Assembly (NCBI GenBank): GCA_964501535.1
Contig: CAZCSV010000001.1
Coordinates: 248,001-312,000, forward strand
Direction: 5' to 3'
DNA length: 64,000 bases
DNA from: FEN-1279 sp964501535
GTDB lineage: Bacteria; Bacteroidota; Ignavibacteria; Tepidaquicellales; Tepidaquicellaceae
Shown here: positions 1 to 9,004 of the stretch, one piece after another
Position numbering within the stretch: position 1 is the first letter of the stretch
Layout of the letters: the number at the start of each line of letters is the position of its first letter
The notes under the pieces: generated by a model
Seen by the model: the letters and a program-made list of their open reading frames with translations, nothing else
What the model was told of the DNA's origin: nothing
Database searches by the model: none
Made by a program: the position numbers and the translations under genes

Positions 1-3000
1 GAAGATTTGAATCGCGATGGTGCTCTGCAAACTGCAAATCAGTACTTTGAATACGTTATCAGCCTCGATACTGTAAATAATAAAAGAATTTCAGGGCGTG
101 GTGCGCCCGGTACTGGATGGTTCCAGTATAGAATACCGCTTTCGGAATTTACTAAAAATATTGGTAATGCAAATCTTAACCATATTGAATATGCTCGTGT
201 CTGGTTCACTGGTATCGATTCGTCCGTGCAGATGAAGATCGTTGATTTCAATCTGGCGGGCAATCAGTGGTATAAACCCGATAAAAATGATAATTCATAC
301 AATATCTCCGTGGTTAGTATCGAAGAAAATTCGCAGATTTATCAGAGTCCCGTTCCCGGGGATGTTCTTAGACAAACTATAAGAAATACTAGCGGTGTTA
401 ATACAAAATCAAATGAACAATCGTTGTCCATCGAAGTTATTAATCTTGCAAACGGTCAGGGTAAAACAGCTATCAAGGATTATGCTTCGCAAACTCTGGA
501 CCTGTTTAATTACAAAACTCTTAAATTGTTTGTAAACGGTGACCCGAGCTTCAACTATACTAATGAACATGTGTATGATGCTGCTATGGTTATTAGATTT
601 GGTACGGATTCTTTGAACTTCTATGAATATAGAGCTCCTATTCATCCCGACTTTAGACCGGGACAACCCTGGAATACTTATAATGAAGTCGTTATTAATT
701 TTACTGACCTGACTAGCCTCAAATTTACAAGGGACTCTGCTAACCAGGTAGTCGATATGAAAGTCCCCAACGGACCGCCCGGCGCTATTTACAGAATCAA
801 AGGCTCCCCTGCATTGAATATTATTCGGCAGTTCGTCGTGGGTGTCGAGAAAAATCGCGCCGGTCCTAATGCTTCTGTTACAGGTAGTGTTTGGTTTAAT
901 GAAATTCGTGTCCTGAAAGTTAATGATGATAACGGTTATGCTTATAACGTAAATACAACCGTGAAATTGGCTGACCTTGCTAATTTTACGATTAATGTGT
1001 CGAAAGTTGACCCGAATTTTCACTCTATAGATACTCGCGTCGGCTCCAGAAATACAGGACAAACGTGGGACTTCAGCGCTTCCGTAAACGTGCATAAGAT
1101 TGTTAATAATGCTCTCGCTAATGCTATCTCTGATGAATGGAAAGATTTCCTTACCCTGCCCATTACTTTCAGACATAGTGAAAACCTTACTAATCCGAAA
1201 TATTATCCCGGTACCGATATCGAAATAGATAAAGCCGCAGAAGAAGAATATAGGCAGGTTCTGGCTAAAACTAATGACGAAAATCTGGCCGCACTCGCTA
1301 GGGATAATCTTAAAAAAGAAGCTCAGACTCTCGTCGTCCGTAACGATTTTGCCGTTTCGGGTATGGCGTTTAAATTTCCGAGCAATAATTATTTCGTGAA
1401 GAAAATTGTTAACGCTTTCTCCGTTAATTTTAATGCTACTTTTGGAACTCAACGCGATGTTACCTATGAGAATAAATATGATTTCAATTATACCGGTAGC
1501 CTGAATTTTAATACCGATTTTGGACTGGCTGAAAAATATAATCTTAAAATTGGAAAAATTTTGAACCTGGGTGACGATTATAAGAATGCGAAAATGTATT
1601 TCTTCCTCCCGTTCTTGCCGCTGGCTCCTATGTATACAAGTAATTTTACCGCTACCACCGATTTTAATAGAACAAGAAATGAATCCAAACAAAGAAAGTA
1701 TGACTTCGAAGACCCTACCGGAAGAATGTTCAGGGCTAATAGGGGATTCGGTTTTAATTGGAAATTTATAGAAGACTGGATTGTCGATTTCGGAGGAACA
1801 TATAGCGTTAGAATCGGAAGTGATTTGACTCACCTCGAAACAAATAAAGATAGCCTTAGCACACAAAGGTCTAATGGCGAAATCTTTAAAGATATTTTCT
1901 TTAGTGATGCTCTGGTCAATTACGGAAAAGATCTTGATTATTCTCAGTCAACTGCTATTAATCCTAAATTTAATATTCCAATTATAAAAAAATTCGTCGA
2001 ACTTGCTTCCAATTATAGCGTGACCTACGGATGGGTGAATCCGAATACTACTGCGAATATCGGCTATAATGTCGGTTACTCGAATACCTGGAATGTTCAG
2101 ACGAATTTTAAATTCAGCGAGATTATGGCTCTGTTTAAAGGCAGCGATAATCCTCCCGAAAAATTCAGGTCGTTAAAATCTGCAAGTCAGGATACTATTA
2201 TAGAAAGCAAAAAAACTGACTTCAAGGATATTCTTAAAATTTTCGGAACGCTTATCCCCGATAATATCAGCCTCACATTCAATCAGACAAATCAGGTGAT
2301 GAATCCCGCTGTCGAGGGAAGACCGGGTTTTGGTAATTTCTGGATGACTGCCTCTGCTAAAGATAATTTCGGTCCGTCGCGTATGTATCAGCTCGGATTG
2401 AGTATGTATCCCGGAAAAAGAGTGGCTAATCTTAGCAATATTACCGATGCCTATAACCAGAATAATAATGTCACCCTGACCGCGGTTATTAATCCTATTT
2501 TCCCCCAGACCATCAGAATGAATCTGACATTCAAAAGATTATGGGGCTTTAATAATACTACTTCCTTTAACTCTAATGCTGAAGGCATACTCGGTGACCC
2601 TATCAATAAATCCGTTAGCAAAAATTATGGCTATTCTATGTTTTTTGCAGGCAGTATCGAGAAATTTAAATTCGAAGGAAACCCGGACCAAAACGAGAAT
2701 AATAAACTTTTTTCTTCCGCTTTCAAAAGCCAGATCGGCTCTATCCCGTTTCCTAACTGGACTCTCTCTGTGTCGGGTCTGGAAAAGTTCCCGCTGTTTT
2801 CGGAGTTTGCTGCAACTGTTACTCTGGAAAATAGCTTCTCATCCGAATATACCGAAGCTTCATCCGTAGATGCTACTAATATCGAGGTTATCTCGAGACA
2901 ATCGGTCACTCAGACGTTCAGCCCGTTGATTGGTTTGAATATTTCATTTAAACCTATGTTCGGCGGCTCTCTTACCGCTTCGTTCAGGATTAATAAATCT

Positions 3001-3396
3001 ACTACTAATTCCCTCGTGCCGTCGAGTAGCCTAATACAGTCAACCAATACCAGTGACTGGAGCTTGAATGCAAACTATGCTAAAGCCGGTTTTGAAATAC
3101 CGTTCTTCGGTTTATCTCTGAAAAATGATATCGCATTTGCACTTACTATATCTAAAAATACGAACGAACCTACTGACTATAGATTTACTTACGGAAATTC
3201 TTCTCCGGAAATATTGCCCGGTAATGGCTCCGCTGTTACAACTGTTAATCCCTCTATACAGTATTCGCTGAGCTCTAAAGTCTCGATGCAGCTGTTCTAT
3301 AAATATGTTAAAACCGAACCTACTCAGGGAATTTTAAATACGATTCCGAGAACATCCAATGAAGGCGGGCTGAATATCAGAATCTCTATACAATAA
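1..3396 (+). CDS. sprA: Cell surface protein SprA, C-terminal part (type IX secretion translocon)
   Basis: The frame is open at the first base of the window, so about 1,130 residues of the C-terminal part are present. SprA (Sov) is the very large outer-membrane barrel through which type IX secretion cargo leaves the cell; family members are usually above 2,000 residues, so roughly half is missing upstream. Visible features are the long run of alternating aromatic/polar strands, very high Asn content, many barrel-like segments (for example around TWDFSASVNVHKIV, near residue 355) and a C-terminus ending in an aromatic-poor strand (NIRISIQ). Two type IX cargo proteins elsewhere in the window support the assignment. 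It converges on the BMP lipoprotein gene with the two stop codons directly abutting. The identification rests on sequence character and length, so it is good but not certain. Confidence 0.85.
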   Translation, partial: EDLNRDGALQTANQYFEYVISLDTVNNKRISGRGAPGTGWFQYRIPLSEFTKNIGNANLNHIEYARVWFTGIDSSVQMKIVDFNLAGNQWYKPDKNDNSYNISVVSIEENSQIYQSPVPGDVLRQTIRNTSGVNTKSNEQSLSIEVINLANGQGKTAIKDYASQTLDLFNYKTLKLFVNGDPSFNYTNEHVYDAAMVIRFGTDSLNFYEYRAPIHPDFRPGQPWNTYNEVVINFTDLTSLKFTRDSANQVVDMKVPNGPPGAIYRIKGSPALNIIRQFVVGVEKNRAGPNASVTGSVWFNEIRVLKVNDDNGYAYNVNTTVKLADLANFTINVSKVDPNFHSIDTRVGSRNTGQTWDFSASVNVHKIVNNALANAISDEWKDFLTLPITFRHSENLTNPKYYPGTDIEIDKAAEEEYRQVLAKTNDENLAALARDNLKKEAQTLVVRNDFAVSGMAFKFPSNNYFVKKIVNAFSVNFNATFGTQRDVTYENKYDFNYTGSLNFNTDFGLAEKYNLKIGKILNLGDDYKNAKMYFFLPFLPLAPMYTSNFTATTDFNRTRNESKQRKYDFEDPTGRMFRANRGFGFNWKFIEDWIVDFGGTYSVRIGSDLTHLETNKDSLSTQRSNGEIFKDIFFSDALVNYGKDLDYSQSTAINPKFNIPIIKKFVELASNYSVTYGWVNPNTTANIGYNVGYSNTWNVQTNFKFSEIMALFKGSDNPPEKFRSLKSASQDTIIESKKTDFKDILKIFGTLIPDNISLTFNQTNQVMNPAVEGRPGFGNFWMTASAKDNFGPSRMYQLGLSMYPGKRVANLSNITDAYNQNNNVTLTAVINPIFPQTIRMNLTFKRLWGFNNTTSFNSNAEGILGDPINKSVSKNYGYSMFFAGSIEKFKFEGNPDQNENNKLFSSAFKSQIGSIPFPNWTLSVSGLEKFPLFSEFAATVTLENSFSSEYTEASSVDATNIEVISRQSVTQTFSPLIGLNISFKPMFGGSLTASFRINKSTTNSLVPSSSLIQSTNTSDWSLNANYAKAGFEIPFFGLSLKNDIAFALTISKNTNEPTDYRFTYGNSSPEILPGNGSAVTTVNPSIQYSLSSKVSMQLFYKYVKTEPTQGILNTIPRTSNEGGLNIRISIQ

Positions 3397-4446
3397 CTAT
3401 CTTTCAGTCACTTTTATCTCGCCTTTGATTATCTTTTCCCTTATCTCTTCCACTTTCTTTCTTATATCATCTGAAATAAGATTCTTGTTTTTCTCGTTGT
3501 AAACATAATCTACTCCTTTTTCCTTCAAACCTAGAGACTTTATCCCTCCAGTGAATTTCCCGTCTTTGTAATCCTTTATCGTCTGATAAATTACTTCGTC
3601 AACCTGCTTTGTCATGCTCGTCAGTATGAAACCGGGTGCCTCCTCATACTGGTCAAGGTCAACTCCAATAGCGTATTTCTTGTGGTCTCTTGCCGCTTCA
3701 AAAACACCTAACCCCGATAATCCCGATGCGTGATAAATTATATCCGCACCGCTTGAAAATTGACTCAACGCTATTTCTTTTGCCTTACCCGGATTCTTAA
3801 AACCTTCTCCTGTAACACTGACATAACCGACTAATACCTTGAATTCGGGATTGATATATTTTATACCATTTGTGAATCCTGTTTCGAATTTTTTTATCAG
3901 TGCCGATTCCATTCCTCCTACAAAACCTATCTTATTTGATTTTGTAGTTAATGCCGCTAATGTCCCTACAAGAAATGAACCTTCCTCTTCCTTGAATTCA
4001 AGCGCCCTTAAATTCGATGGAATTTCTTTCTGCGGATTTATTGTGTAATCTATACAACCGAATTTCTTCTCAGGGAAATCATTTGCAATTTTTGTTATGT
4101 CTTCTGTAAATATGAATCCAACTCCGAAAACAATACCGATATCCTTCCGACTTGCCAATTTTCTTAACGCTGATTCTCTGTCGGAACCTTCTCCCGGGTC
4201 GATGACCTCGAAATCTATACCGAAATCTTTCTTTGCCCTTTCAAGACCCTTGAAAGCCGCATCGTTGAAAGATTTGTCCCCGCGTCCGCCTACATCGAAA
4301 ACCAATCCCACTTTCAATTGATTCGTCGGTGTTTCATTTTTATTATCGACTTTTTTGCAACTAATATTTAAAAACGAAATGAAAAGAATACAAATTATTA
4401 TTAAAAATTTGATATTTGATTTTTGATATTTTATATTTTTACTCAT
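3397..4446 (-). CDS. BMP-family nucleoside-binding lipoprotein (PnrA/TmpC-like)
   Basis: Substrate-binding lipoprotein of the basic membrane protein family, whose characterised members (PnrA/TmpC) bind purine nucleosides for an ABC importer. The N-terminus has a hydrophobic segment followed by the lipobox LNISC, so the mature protein should be lipid-anchored. Family features include the DVGGRGDKSFNDAA segment near residue 50, a GVGFIF strand, the GFVGGMES motif and the IIYHASGLSGLGVFEAA segment. At 349 residues it has the normal length. It is the last gene of a run with cytidine deaminase and thymidine kinase (19 nt after tdk), which supports nucleoside uptake. No ABC permease or ATPase gene lies next to it. 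The stop codon abuts that of sprA. Confidence 0.88.
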   Translation of the reverse strand: MSKNIKYQKSNIKFLIIICILFISFLNISCKKVDNKNETPTNQLKVGLVFDVGGRGDKSFNDAAFKGLERAKKDFGIDFEVIDPGEGSDRESALRKLASRKDIGIVFGVGFIFTEDITKIANDFPEKKFGCIDYTINPQKEIPSNLRALEFKEEEGSFLVGTLAALTTKSNKIGFVGGMESALIKKFETGFTNGIKYINPEFKVLVGYVSVTGEGFKNPGKAKEIALSQFSSGADIIYHASGLSGLGVFEAARDHKKYAIGVDLDQYEEAPGFILTSMTKQVDEVIYQTIKDYKDGKFTGGIKSLGLKEKGVDYVYNEKNKNLISDDIRKKVEEIREKIIKGEIKVTER

Positions 4447-4465
4447 AATTTTACTTAATTAATAT

Positions 4466-5056
4466 TTACTGCTTATCCCCACTGTCTTTGTAGATATGAT
4501 GTAGGCGACACCTGGCTTCATAATGATTCTCTCCTCCTACAAGTACCCTGTCCTTGTTTTCTGTCACTCTCTGCGTCCTGTTAGCTGGAGCACCGCAGAT
4601 TACACACACTGCCTGTATTTTTGTTATGTATTCCGCTATCGCCAGTAGCTGAGGCATCGGCTCGAACGGCTGTGCCCTGTAATCCTGGTCGAGACCCGCT
4701 ACTATTACCCTTTTACCCGAATCGGCAAGTGTTTGGCATACCTCGATTAAATTGTTGTCGAAAAATTGTGCTTCGTCTATACCTATCACTTCCGTATCGA
4801 AACTTTTTTCGAGAATGTCTTCCGCATTCTCTATTATCTCCGATGGATATGAACGCTCGTTGTGTGATACTATTGAAAACTCGCTGTAACGGTTGTCTAT
4901 TTTCGGTTTGAATACCTTTACCCTCTGCTTGGCAATTTCTGCCCTCCGTATCCGCCTTATTAACTCCTCTGTCTTTCCCGAAAACATGCTCCCGCATATT
5001 ACTTCTATATGCCCTGTCTTTTTGTATGTCCTTATCTGTAGATTTTCGTTCATCAT
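4466..5056 (-). CDS. tdk: Thymidine kinase
   Basis: Type II thymidine kinase, which phosphorylates thymidine (and deoxyuridine) with ATP in the salvage pathway. The P-loop GSMFSGKT starts at residue 22, the DEAQFF motif with the catalytic Glu is at about residue 95, and the structural zinc ligands are CVIC (151 and 154) with C183 and H186 in the RCRLHH segment. Length 196 is normal. The gene starts with two consecutive ATG codons; either could be used. It lies 33 nt after cdd and 19 nt before the nucleoside-binding lipoprotein, so the three probably form one salvage operon. Confidence 0.95.
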   Translation of the reverse strand: MMNENLQIRTYKKTGHIEVICGSMFSGKTEELIRRIRRAEIAKQRVKVFKPKIDNRYSEFSIVSHNERSYPSEIIENAEDILEKSFDTEVIGIDEAQFFDNNLIEVCQTLADSGKRVIVAGLDQDYRAQPFEPMPQLLAIAEYITKIQAVCVICGAPANRTQRVTENKDRVLVGGENHYEARCRLHHIYKDSGDKQ

Positions 5057-5089
5057 GATTCGTTGAAATTAATTGTTACAAAATATGAT

Positions 5090-5476
5090 TTATAATTTAA
5101 ATTTTTGAGGCAATAATTCCTTCAATTCTAAAACTTTGTACTCCTTTTCCGATTTTACTAAAATTACTTTAAGGTCTTTAGAAAATTCCGTTAGAAATTG
5201 CAGACATGCACCACACGGATATGCAATCTTCCTTTTGTTCGTCGCTATTGCTATGTATGTGAATTTGGATTCGCCCGAACAAATTGCATTTATCGCCGCG
5301 GCTCTCTCTGCACATACGGTCAAAGAATATGACGCACACTCTATATTGGCTCCCGTATATATTTTGTCGTTTTCCGTCAGAATTGCCGCCCCTACCTTGA
5401 ATTTTGAATAAGGTGAATATGACTTTCCCCTCGCTCTTATCGAGCTCTTTATCAATTCAATTAATATTTTATTCAT
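5090..5476 (-). CDS. cdd: Cytidine deaminase
   Basis: Homotetrameric-type cytidine deaminase (128 residues) that converts cytidine and deoxycytidine to uridine forms. The substrate-binding segment PYSKFKVGAA is at about residues 22-31, the NIE segment at 44-46, and the zinc site is CAE at 55-57 (Glu57 is the proton shuttle) with PCGAC at 87-91. It is the first gene of the minus-strand nucleoside salvage run cdd-tdk-BMP lipoprotein. It is divergent from the glycosyltransferase gene, with a short AT-rich spacer that must hold both promoters. Confidence 0.95.
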   Translation of the reverse strand: MNKILIELIKSSIRARGKSYSPYSKFKVGAAILTENDKIYTGANIECASYSLTVCAERAAAINAICSGESKFTYIAIATNKRKIAYPCGACLQFLTEFSKDLKVILVKSEKEYKVLELKELLPQKFKL

Positions 5477-5548
5477 TTTTTAAACTGTTATGATTGATAA
5501 TATATATATTTCTTGTTATATTATCAAATATTTAATTCTTCATTATTA

Positions 5549-6715
5549 ATGCAAAGAAAATCGGTCTATAGGTACTTTGATAGATATTTTGGAATTCCTA
5601 TTTTAATGATTTTATCGTTGCTTTTTAAAAGAAAAAAAAGACTGCCTGTAGAAAATATCAGGGAAATTCTTATCGTTAAGTTTGCCGCCATCGGCGATAT
5701 AGTATTGATGGTCCCCATGCTTAGATTGCTTAAAAAAAATTATCCCGAAGCTAAAATTACTTTTGTCTGCTCCGATATTAATTACGGAATGGTGAAAAGA
5801 GTTAAATATATCGATTCGATTGTTAATTATAATATCTATAGTGCAGTCGTAAAACCGTTTGCTTTCTTCGGTTTTATAAAAAATTTGAGGAAAATAAATT
5901 ATGACCTTGTTATTGATGCGGAACAGTGGTCAAGAATTAATGCCATTCTTTCTGTCTTCATAAAGAAAAAGTTTCTCATAGGATTTAAATTCGATAAACA
6001 GTATAAGCATTTCTACTACGATGCCGTATCTGTTCATTCGAAATATAGACACGAAGTTGAAAACTTTCTGTCATTGCTGGATATCATAGGTATTAGTGCC
6101 TCCGATGATGATAAAAAATTGGAGTATGATTTACATTCTGATGATATCGGATTTGCTGAAGAATTCTGGAAGAAAAATAATCTTAACGGCAAATATGTTA
6201 TTTGTATGCAACCAGGAAGCGGAACTAACGGATATGCCAGAGAGTGGAGCGATGAAAATTATGTGAATCTTGGAAAAAAACTGACTTCGACTAACGAAAA
6301 TGTGTTTGTCCTTCTTACCGGCCTGAAGAGCGATTTTGAAAGGTGCGAAAATATTGTTAAAACTATCGGAAAAAATGTTTTGAATATATCGGGAAAATTT
6401 AATATGGATAAGGATTTGGCTATTATTAAAAAATCGAACCTGATGATCTGCGGTAATACGGGTATCCTGCATCTTGCCGCAAGCGTTAAAACTCGCACAA
6501 TTGGCCTGCACGGTCCGAATAACCCCGTACTGTGGGGCGCTTATGACGAAAATGCTGTCATCGTTCAAAGCGATATTTATTGCAGCCCCTGTTTGTACCT
6601 GGGACACGACTTCGGATGCAAAATGCCTGTCTGTATGGATAGAATTTTGGTCGAAGATGTCTTCCAAAAGACTGCTGAAATTATGAAAAAAGATGGATTT
6701 TTATCGTATAATTAG
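5549..6715 (+). CDS. Glycosyltransferase family 9 (heptosyltransferase-like)
   Basis: ADP-heptose:LPS heptosyltransferase-type enzyme (GT-B fold), expected to add a sugar to lipopolysaccharide or another envelope glycan at the inner membrane. The N-terminal domain has the family segment ILIVKFAAIGDIVLMVPMLR, and the C-terminal domain has the nucleotide-binding stretch MQPGSGT, with GNTGILHLAAS followed by TIGLHGPNNP. I use the ATG at 5549, which gives 388 residues and places a basic and hydrophobic segment first; an in-frame TTG at 5513 would add 12 residues. It stands alone, so the exact acceptor cannot be told. Confidence 0.88.
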   Translation: MQRKSVYRYFDRYFGIPILMILSLLFKRKKRLPVENIREILIVKFAAIGDIVLMVPMLRLLKKNYPEAKITFVCSDINYGMVKRVKYIDSIVNYNIYSAVVKPFAFFGFIKNLRKINYDLVIDAEQWSRINAILSVFIKKKFLIGFKFDKQYKHFYYDAVSVHSKYRHEVENFLSLLDIIGISASDDDKKLEYDLHSDDIGFAEEFWKKNNLNGKYVICMQPGSGTNGYAREWSDENYVNLGKKLTSTNENVFVLLTGLKSDFERCENIVKTIGKNVLNISGKFNMDKDLAIIKKSNLMICGNTGILHLAASVKTRTIGLHGPNNPVLWGAYDENAVIVQSDIYCSPCLYLGHDFGCKMPVCMDRILVEDVFQKTAEIMKKDGFLSYN

Positions 6716-6904
6716 AACTGCTTTTATCATTTGAAATTCATGTATTTTTTTTTAAATTCAAATACGTATTCTTGCTCTTGTCTATCCATTTTATTTTAAA
6801 GTAAAGAAAGGAACAATTTTTAAACAAAAATATAACTCGGATTAATAAACCTTAAATATTTATTTTCGTATATTAATTATATATTAATTTCTAAATCTAA
6901 AATT

Positions 6905-7978
6905 ATGGATAAAATAAAAGTTGTCAAATCAAAAAGCTCTAAAATTGATAAAGTCGATTGGAACAATCTTAGATTCGGCGTGTTCTTCTCTGACCATTAT
7001 TATGTCTCGGAATATAAAGACGGTAAATGGGGTGAAGGCGTAATTATGCCATATGCCGCAATGGATATGGAACCTGCAAACTGTACCCTCCATTATGGGC
7101 AGACTATTTTCGAAGGACTGAAAGCATTCCCCTCGGTAAAAGGCGGTGTCAATATATTCAGACCGGAAATGAACGGAAAAAGAATGATGGGCTCAGCAGA
7201 AGCCGTTTGTATACCTCCTTACCCGGTTGAGGATTTTGTTGAGGCGGTTAAACAAATTGTTACCGTCGATAAAAATTGGATACCTAAAAAAAGGGGTGAA
7301 TCCCTTTATATTAGACCTTTTTCTTTCGGTACGGGAAATTTTCTCGGTGTAAGTGCATCGGATACTTATAAGTTTATTGTTATCCTGTCCCCGGTCGCTT
7401 CATATTATAAAGAAGGCCTGAATCCTGTCAAAATTATTGTCGAAGTTGATAGGGTAAGAGCAGTTAGAGGCGGTCTCGGAGCTGCCAAAACTGCCGCAAA
7501 TTATGCCGCATCTATGCTTGCCGGTCAGATTGCTCATAAAAAAGGATTTTCTCAGGTACTTTGGCTCGATGGCGTGCATAGAAAACATGTCGATGAAGTC
7601 GGTGCTATGAATATTATGTTCGTCGTCGGTGATGAATTGCTGACACCCTCACTTGATAAGGGAAATATTTTGGCGGGTATTACTAGAAATTCTGTAATTC
7701 ATCTGGCTAAAGAATATGGAATTAAAGTCGTCGAACGGGATATCTTAATAGATGAAATCGTGGAAGCTCACGAAAAAGGATTGTTGAAAGAGGCTTTCGG
7801 TACAGGAACCGCTGCAGTGATTTCTCCCGTCGGTTTACTGCACTATAAAGGAAAAGATATGATTATAAATGATATGAAAATTGGTGACCTGACTCGTAAG
7901 TTTTATGATACAATCACTGGAATTCAATACGGCGAAATCGAAGACAAATATAACTGGATAGTTCATCTGGATATTTAA
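6905..7978 (+). CDS. ilvE: Branched-chain amino acid aminotransferase
   Basis: PLP-dependent fold-type IV transaminase (357 residues, the longer BCAT II form) that interconverts Leu, Ile and Val with their 2-oxo acids. Seen are the LHYGQTIFEGLKAF segment near residue 58, the IRPF(S)FGTGNFLGV stretch, the PLP lysine in GAAKTAANYAAS, the LWLDG loop and FGTGTAAVISPVG near the C-terminus. It is monocistronic by spacing, with about 190 bp of AT-rich non-coding sequence before it. No other branched-chain biosynthesis gene is nearby. Confidence 0.95.
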   Translation: MDKIKVVKSKSSKIDKVDWNNLRFGVFFSDHYYVSEYKDGKWGEGVIMPYAAMDMEPANCTLHYGQTIFEGLKAFPSVKGGVNIFRPEMNGKRMMGSAEAVCIPPYPVEDFVEAVKQIVTVDKNWIPKKRGESLYIRPFSFGTGNFLGVSASDTYKFIVILSPVASYYKEGLNPVKIIVEVDRVRAVRGGLGAAKTAANYAASMLAGQIAHKKGFSQVLWLDGVHRKHVDEVGAMNIMFVVGDELLTPSLDKGNILAGITRNSVIHLAKEYGIKVVERDILIDEIVEAHEKGLLKEAFGTGTAAVISPVGLLHYKGKDMIINDMKIGDLTRKFYDTITGIQYGEIEDKYNWIVHLDI

Positions 7979-8086
7979 TAACCCTATATTTATAATTTCC
8001 TTGTAAATGGTATTTATAATAATTAAAATATTGTAAATACCATTTTTTTTCTGGATTATTAAATGAAACAATTAAAATTAATAATT

Positions 8087-8869
8087 ATGAAAAAATTTTT
8101 TTTCTTTGTTTTTTTGTGCGCCGTCTCTTTCTTCTCCTGTAACTCTCCTAAAGATGATTCGGTAAATCTGGCGCCTAAACCGAAAGTAATGAAAGAAAAT
8201 GTCATTTTTAATACCTCCGATAATATTAAAATCCATGGTACATATTATTACTCTAATTATGACGTTACTCAAAAGGAACCTCTGGTTGTTTTAATACACC
8301 AGTTTATGTCCGATAGAGGTCAGTGGAAACAGGAATTTGTTGATACTTTGGTTGCAAGAAAATATAAAGTCCTGACATACGATATTAGAAATCATGGCGA
8401 ATCAGATAAAGCTGTGGAAAATACCGATGACATCTTGATGGCTAAGGGGAATGCGATACTTGATGTTGATGCGGTCTTTAACTGGGCGAAAAGCCGTAAT
8501 GGTATAGATTCTTCAAGGATTGCTGTGGTGGGTACTTCGGTTGGAGCATCCCTTGGACTTTATTCAAAATATTTTTTGGGCGCTAAATCCGTTGCCTGCC
8601 TTTCCGTCGGAAGAAAAACATTTGAAGAATTTATTACAAGTAAGGATTTGAGTATGAAGGCAAACCTCAGAAAAATAAATTCTGTATTCTTTATCTGCGG
8701 AGATAACGACAGCCGTTATCCCGATGATGCTAAGTATATTTATGAAAATTTTACCGATGAACCGAAGGAATTGAAATTCTTTGGCTCGGATAAACACGGG
8801 AAGGATTTATTCCTTCAATATCCCGAAATTAAAAACTTGATTGTCGAATGGCTGGCTAAACATTTATGA
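8087..8869 (+). CDS. Alpha/beta hydrolase lipoprotein
   Basis: Predicted lipid-anchored alpha/beta hydrolase. The start at 8087 gives a signal peptide (basic KK, then Phe-rich core) and a lipobox-like FFSC; an in-frame ATG 24 nt upstream (8063) is less likely. The hydrolase core shows the oxyanion segment VVLIHQFMSDRGQW, the YDIRNHGES stretch, and the nucleophile elbow GTSVG (Ser) near residue 157; a late Asp (GDNDSRYPDD) and His (SDKHGKDLF) complete a plausible triad. The substrate is unknown. A 43-codon membrane microprotein gene overlaps its stop codon (ATGA). Confidence 0.85.
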   Translation: MKKFFFFVFLCAVSFFSCNSPKDDSVNLAPKPKVMKENVIFNTSDNIKIHGTYYYSNYDVTQKEPLVVLIHQFMSDRGQWKQEFVDTLVARKYKVLTYDIRNHGESDKAVENTDDILMAKGNAILDVDAVFNWAKSRNGIDSSRIAVVGTSVGASLGLYSKYFLGAKSVACLSVGRKTFEEFITSKDLSMKANLRKINSVFFICGDNDSRYPDDAKYIYENFTDEPKELKFFGSDKHGKDLFLQYPEIKNLIVEWLAKHL

Positions 8870-8997
8870 TGATTACAATAATCTGGATTTTAATTATAAT
8901 TGTTTCATTTATTATTTTTGCTTTGTCATTTTTCGTCTCGGCTTCGGCTTTTTACAGGAAATTTTTCGGTAATCGTTTTAAAAGAAAAATTCTGTAA
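8866..8997 (+). CDS. Small single-span membrane protein, 43 residues
   Basis: Short open frame whose ATG overlaps the stop of the hydrolase gene (ATGA), an arrangement typical of translational coupling. The peptide is almost all hydrophobic (Ile/Phe/Leu/Val) for the first 30 residues and then basic (YRKFFGNRFKRK), which fits one membrane helix with a positive-inside C-terminus. No family is recognised. A second ATG directly follows the first. The stop lies 7 nt before the convergent rlmB stop. It is supported by position and composition only. Confidence 0.5.
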   Translation: MMITIIWILIIIVSFIIFALSFFVSASAFYRKFFGNRFKRKIL

Positions 8998-9004
8998 CAG
9001 CCTG

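Noticed and set aside
409..1866. A 485-codon open frame antisense to sprA
   Set aside because: It is a shadow of the sprA frame. Long antisense open frames appear throughout the window (also 432 codons inside the TolC gene at 32997-34295) because the codons TTA, CTA and TCA seem to be little used, which removes antisense stops. The translated sequence has no domain-like pattern.
6716..6904. Small RNA or gene between the glycosyltransferase and ilvE
   Set aside because: About 190 bp of AT-rich sequence with no stem of note and no open frame; it probably only holds the ilvE promoter.
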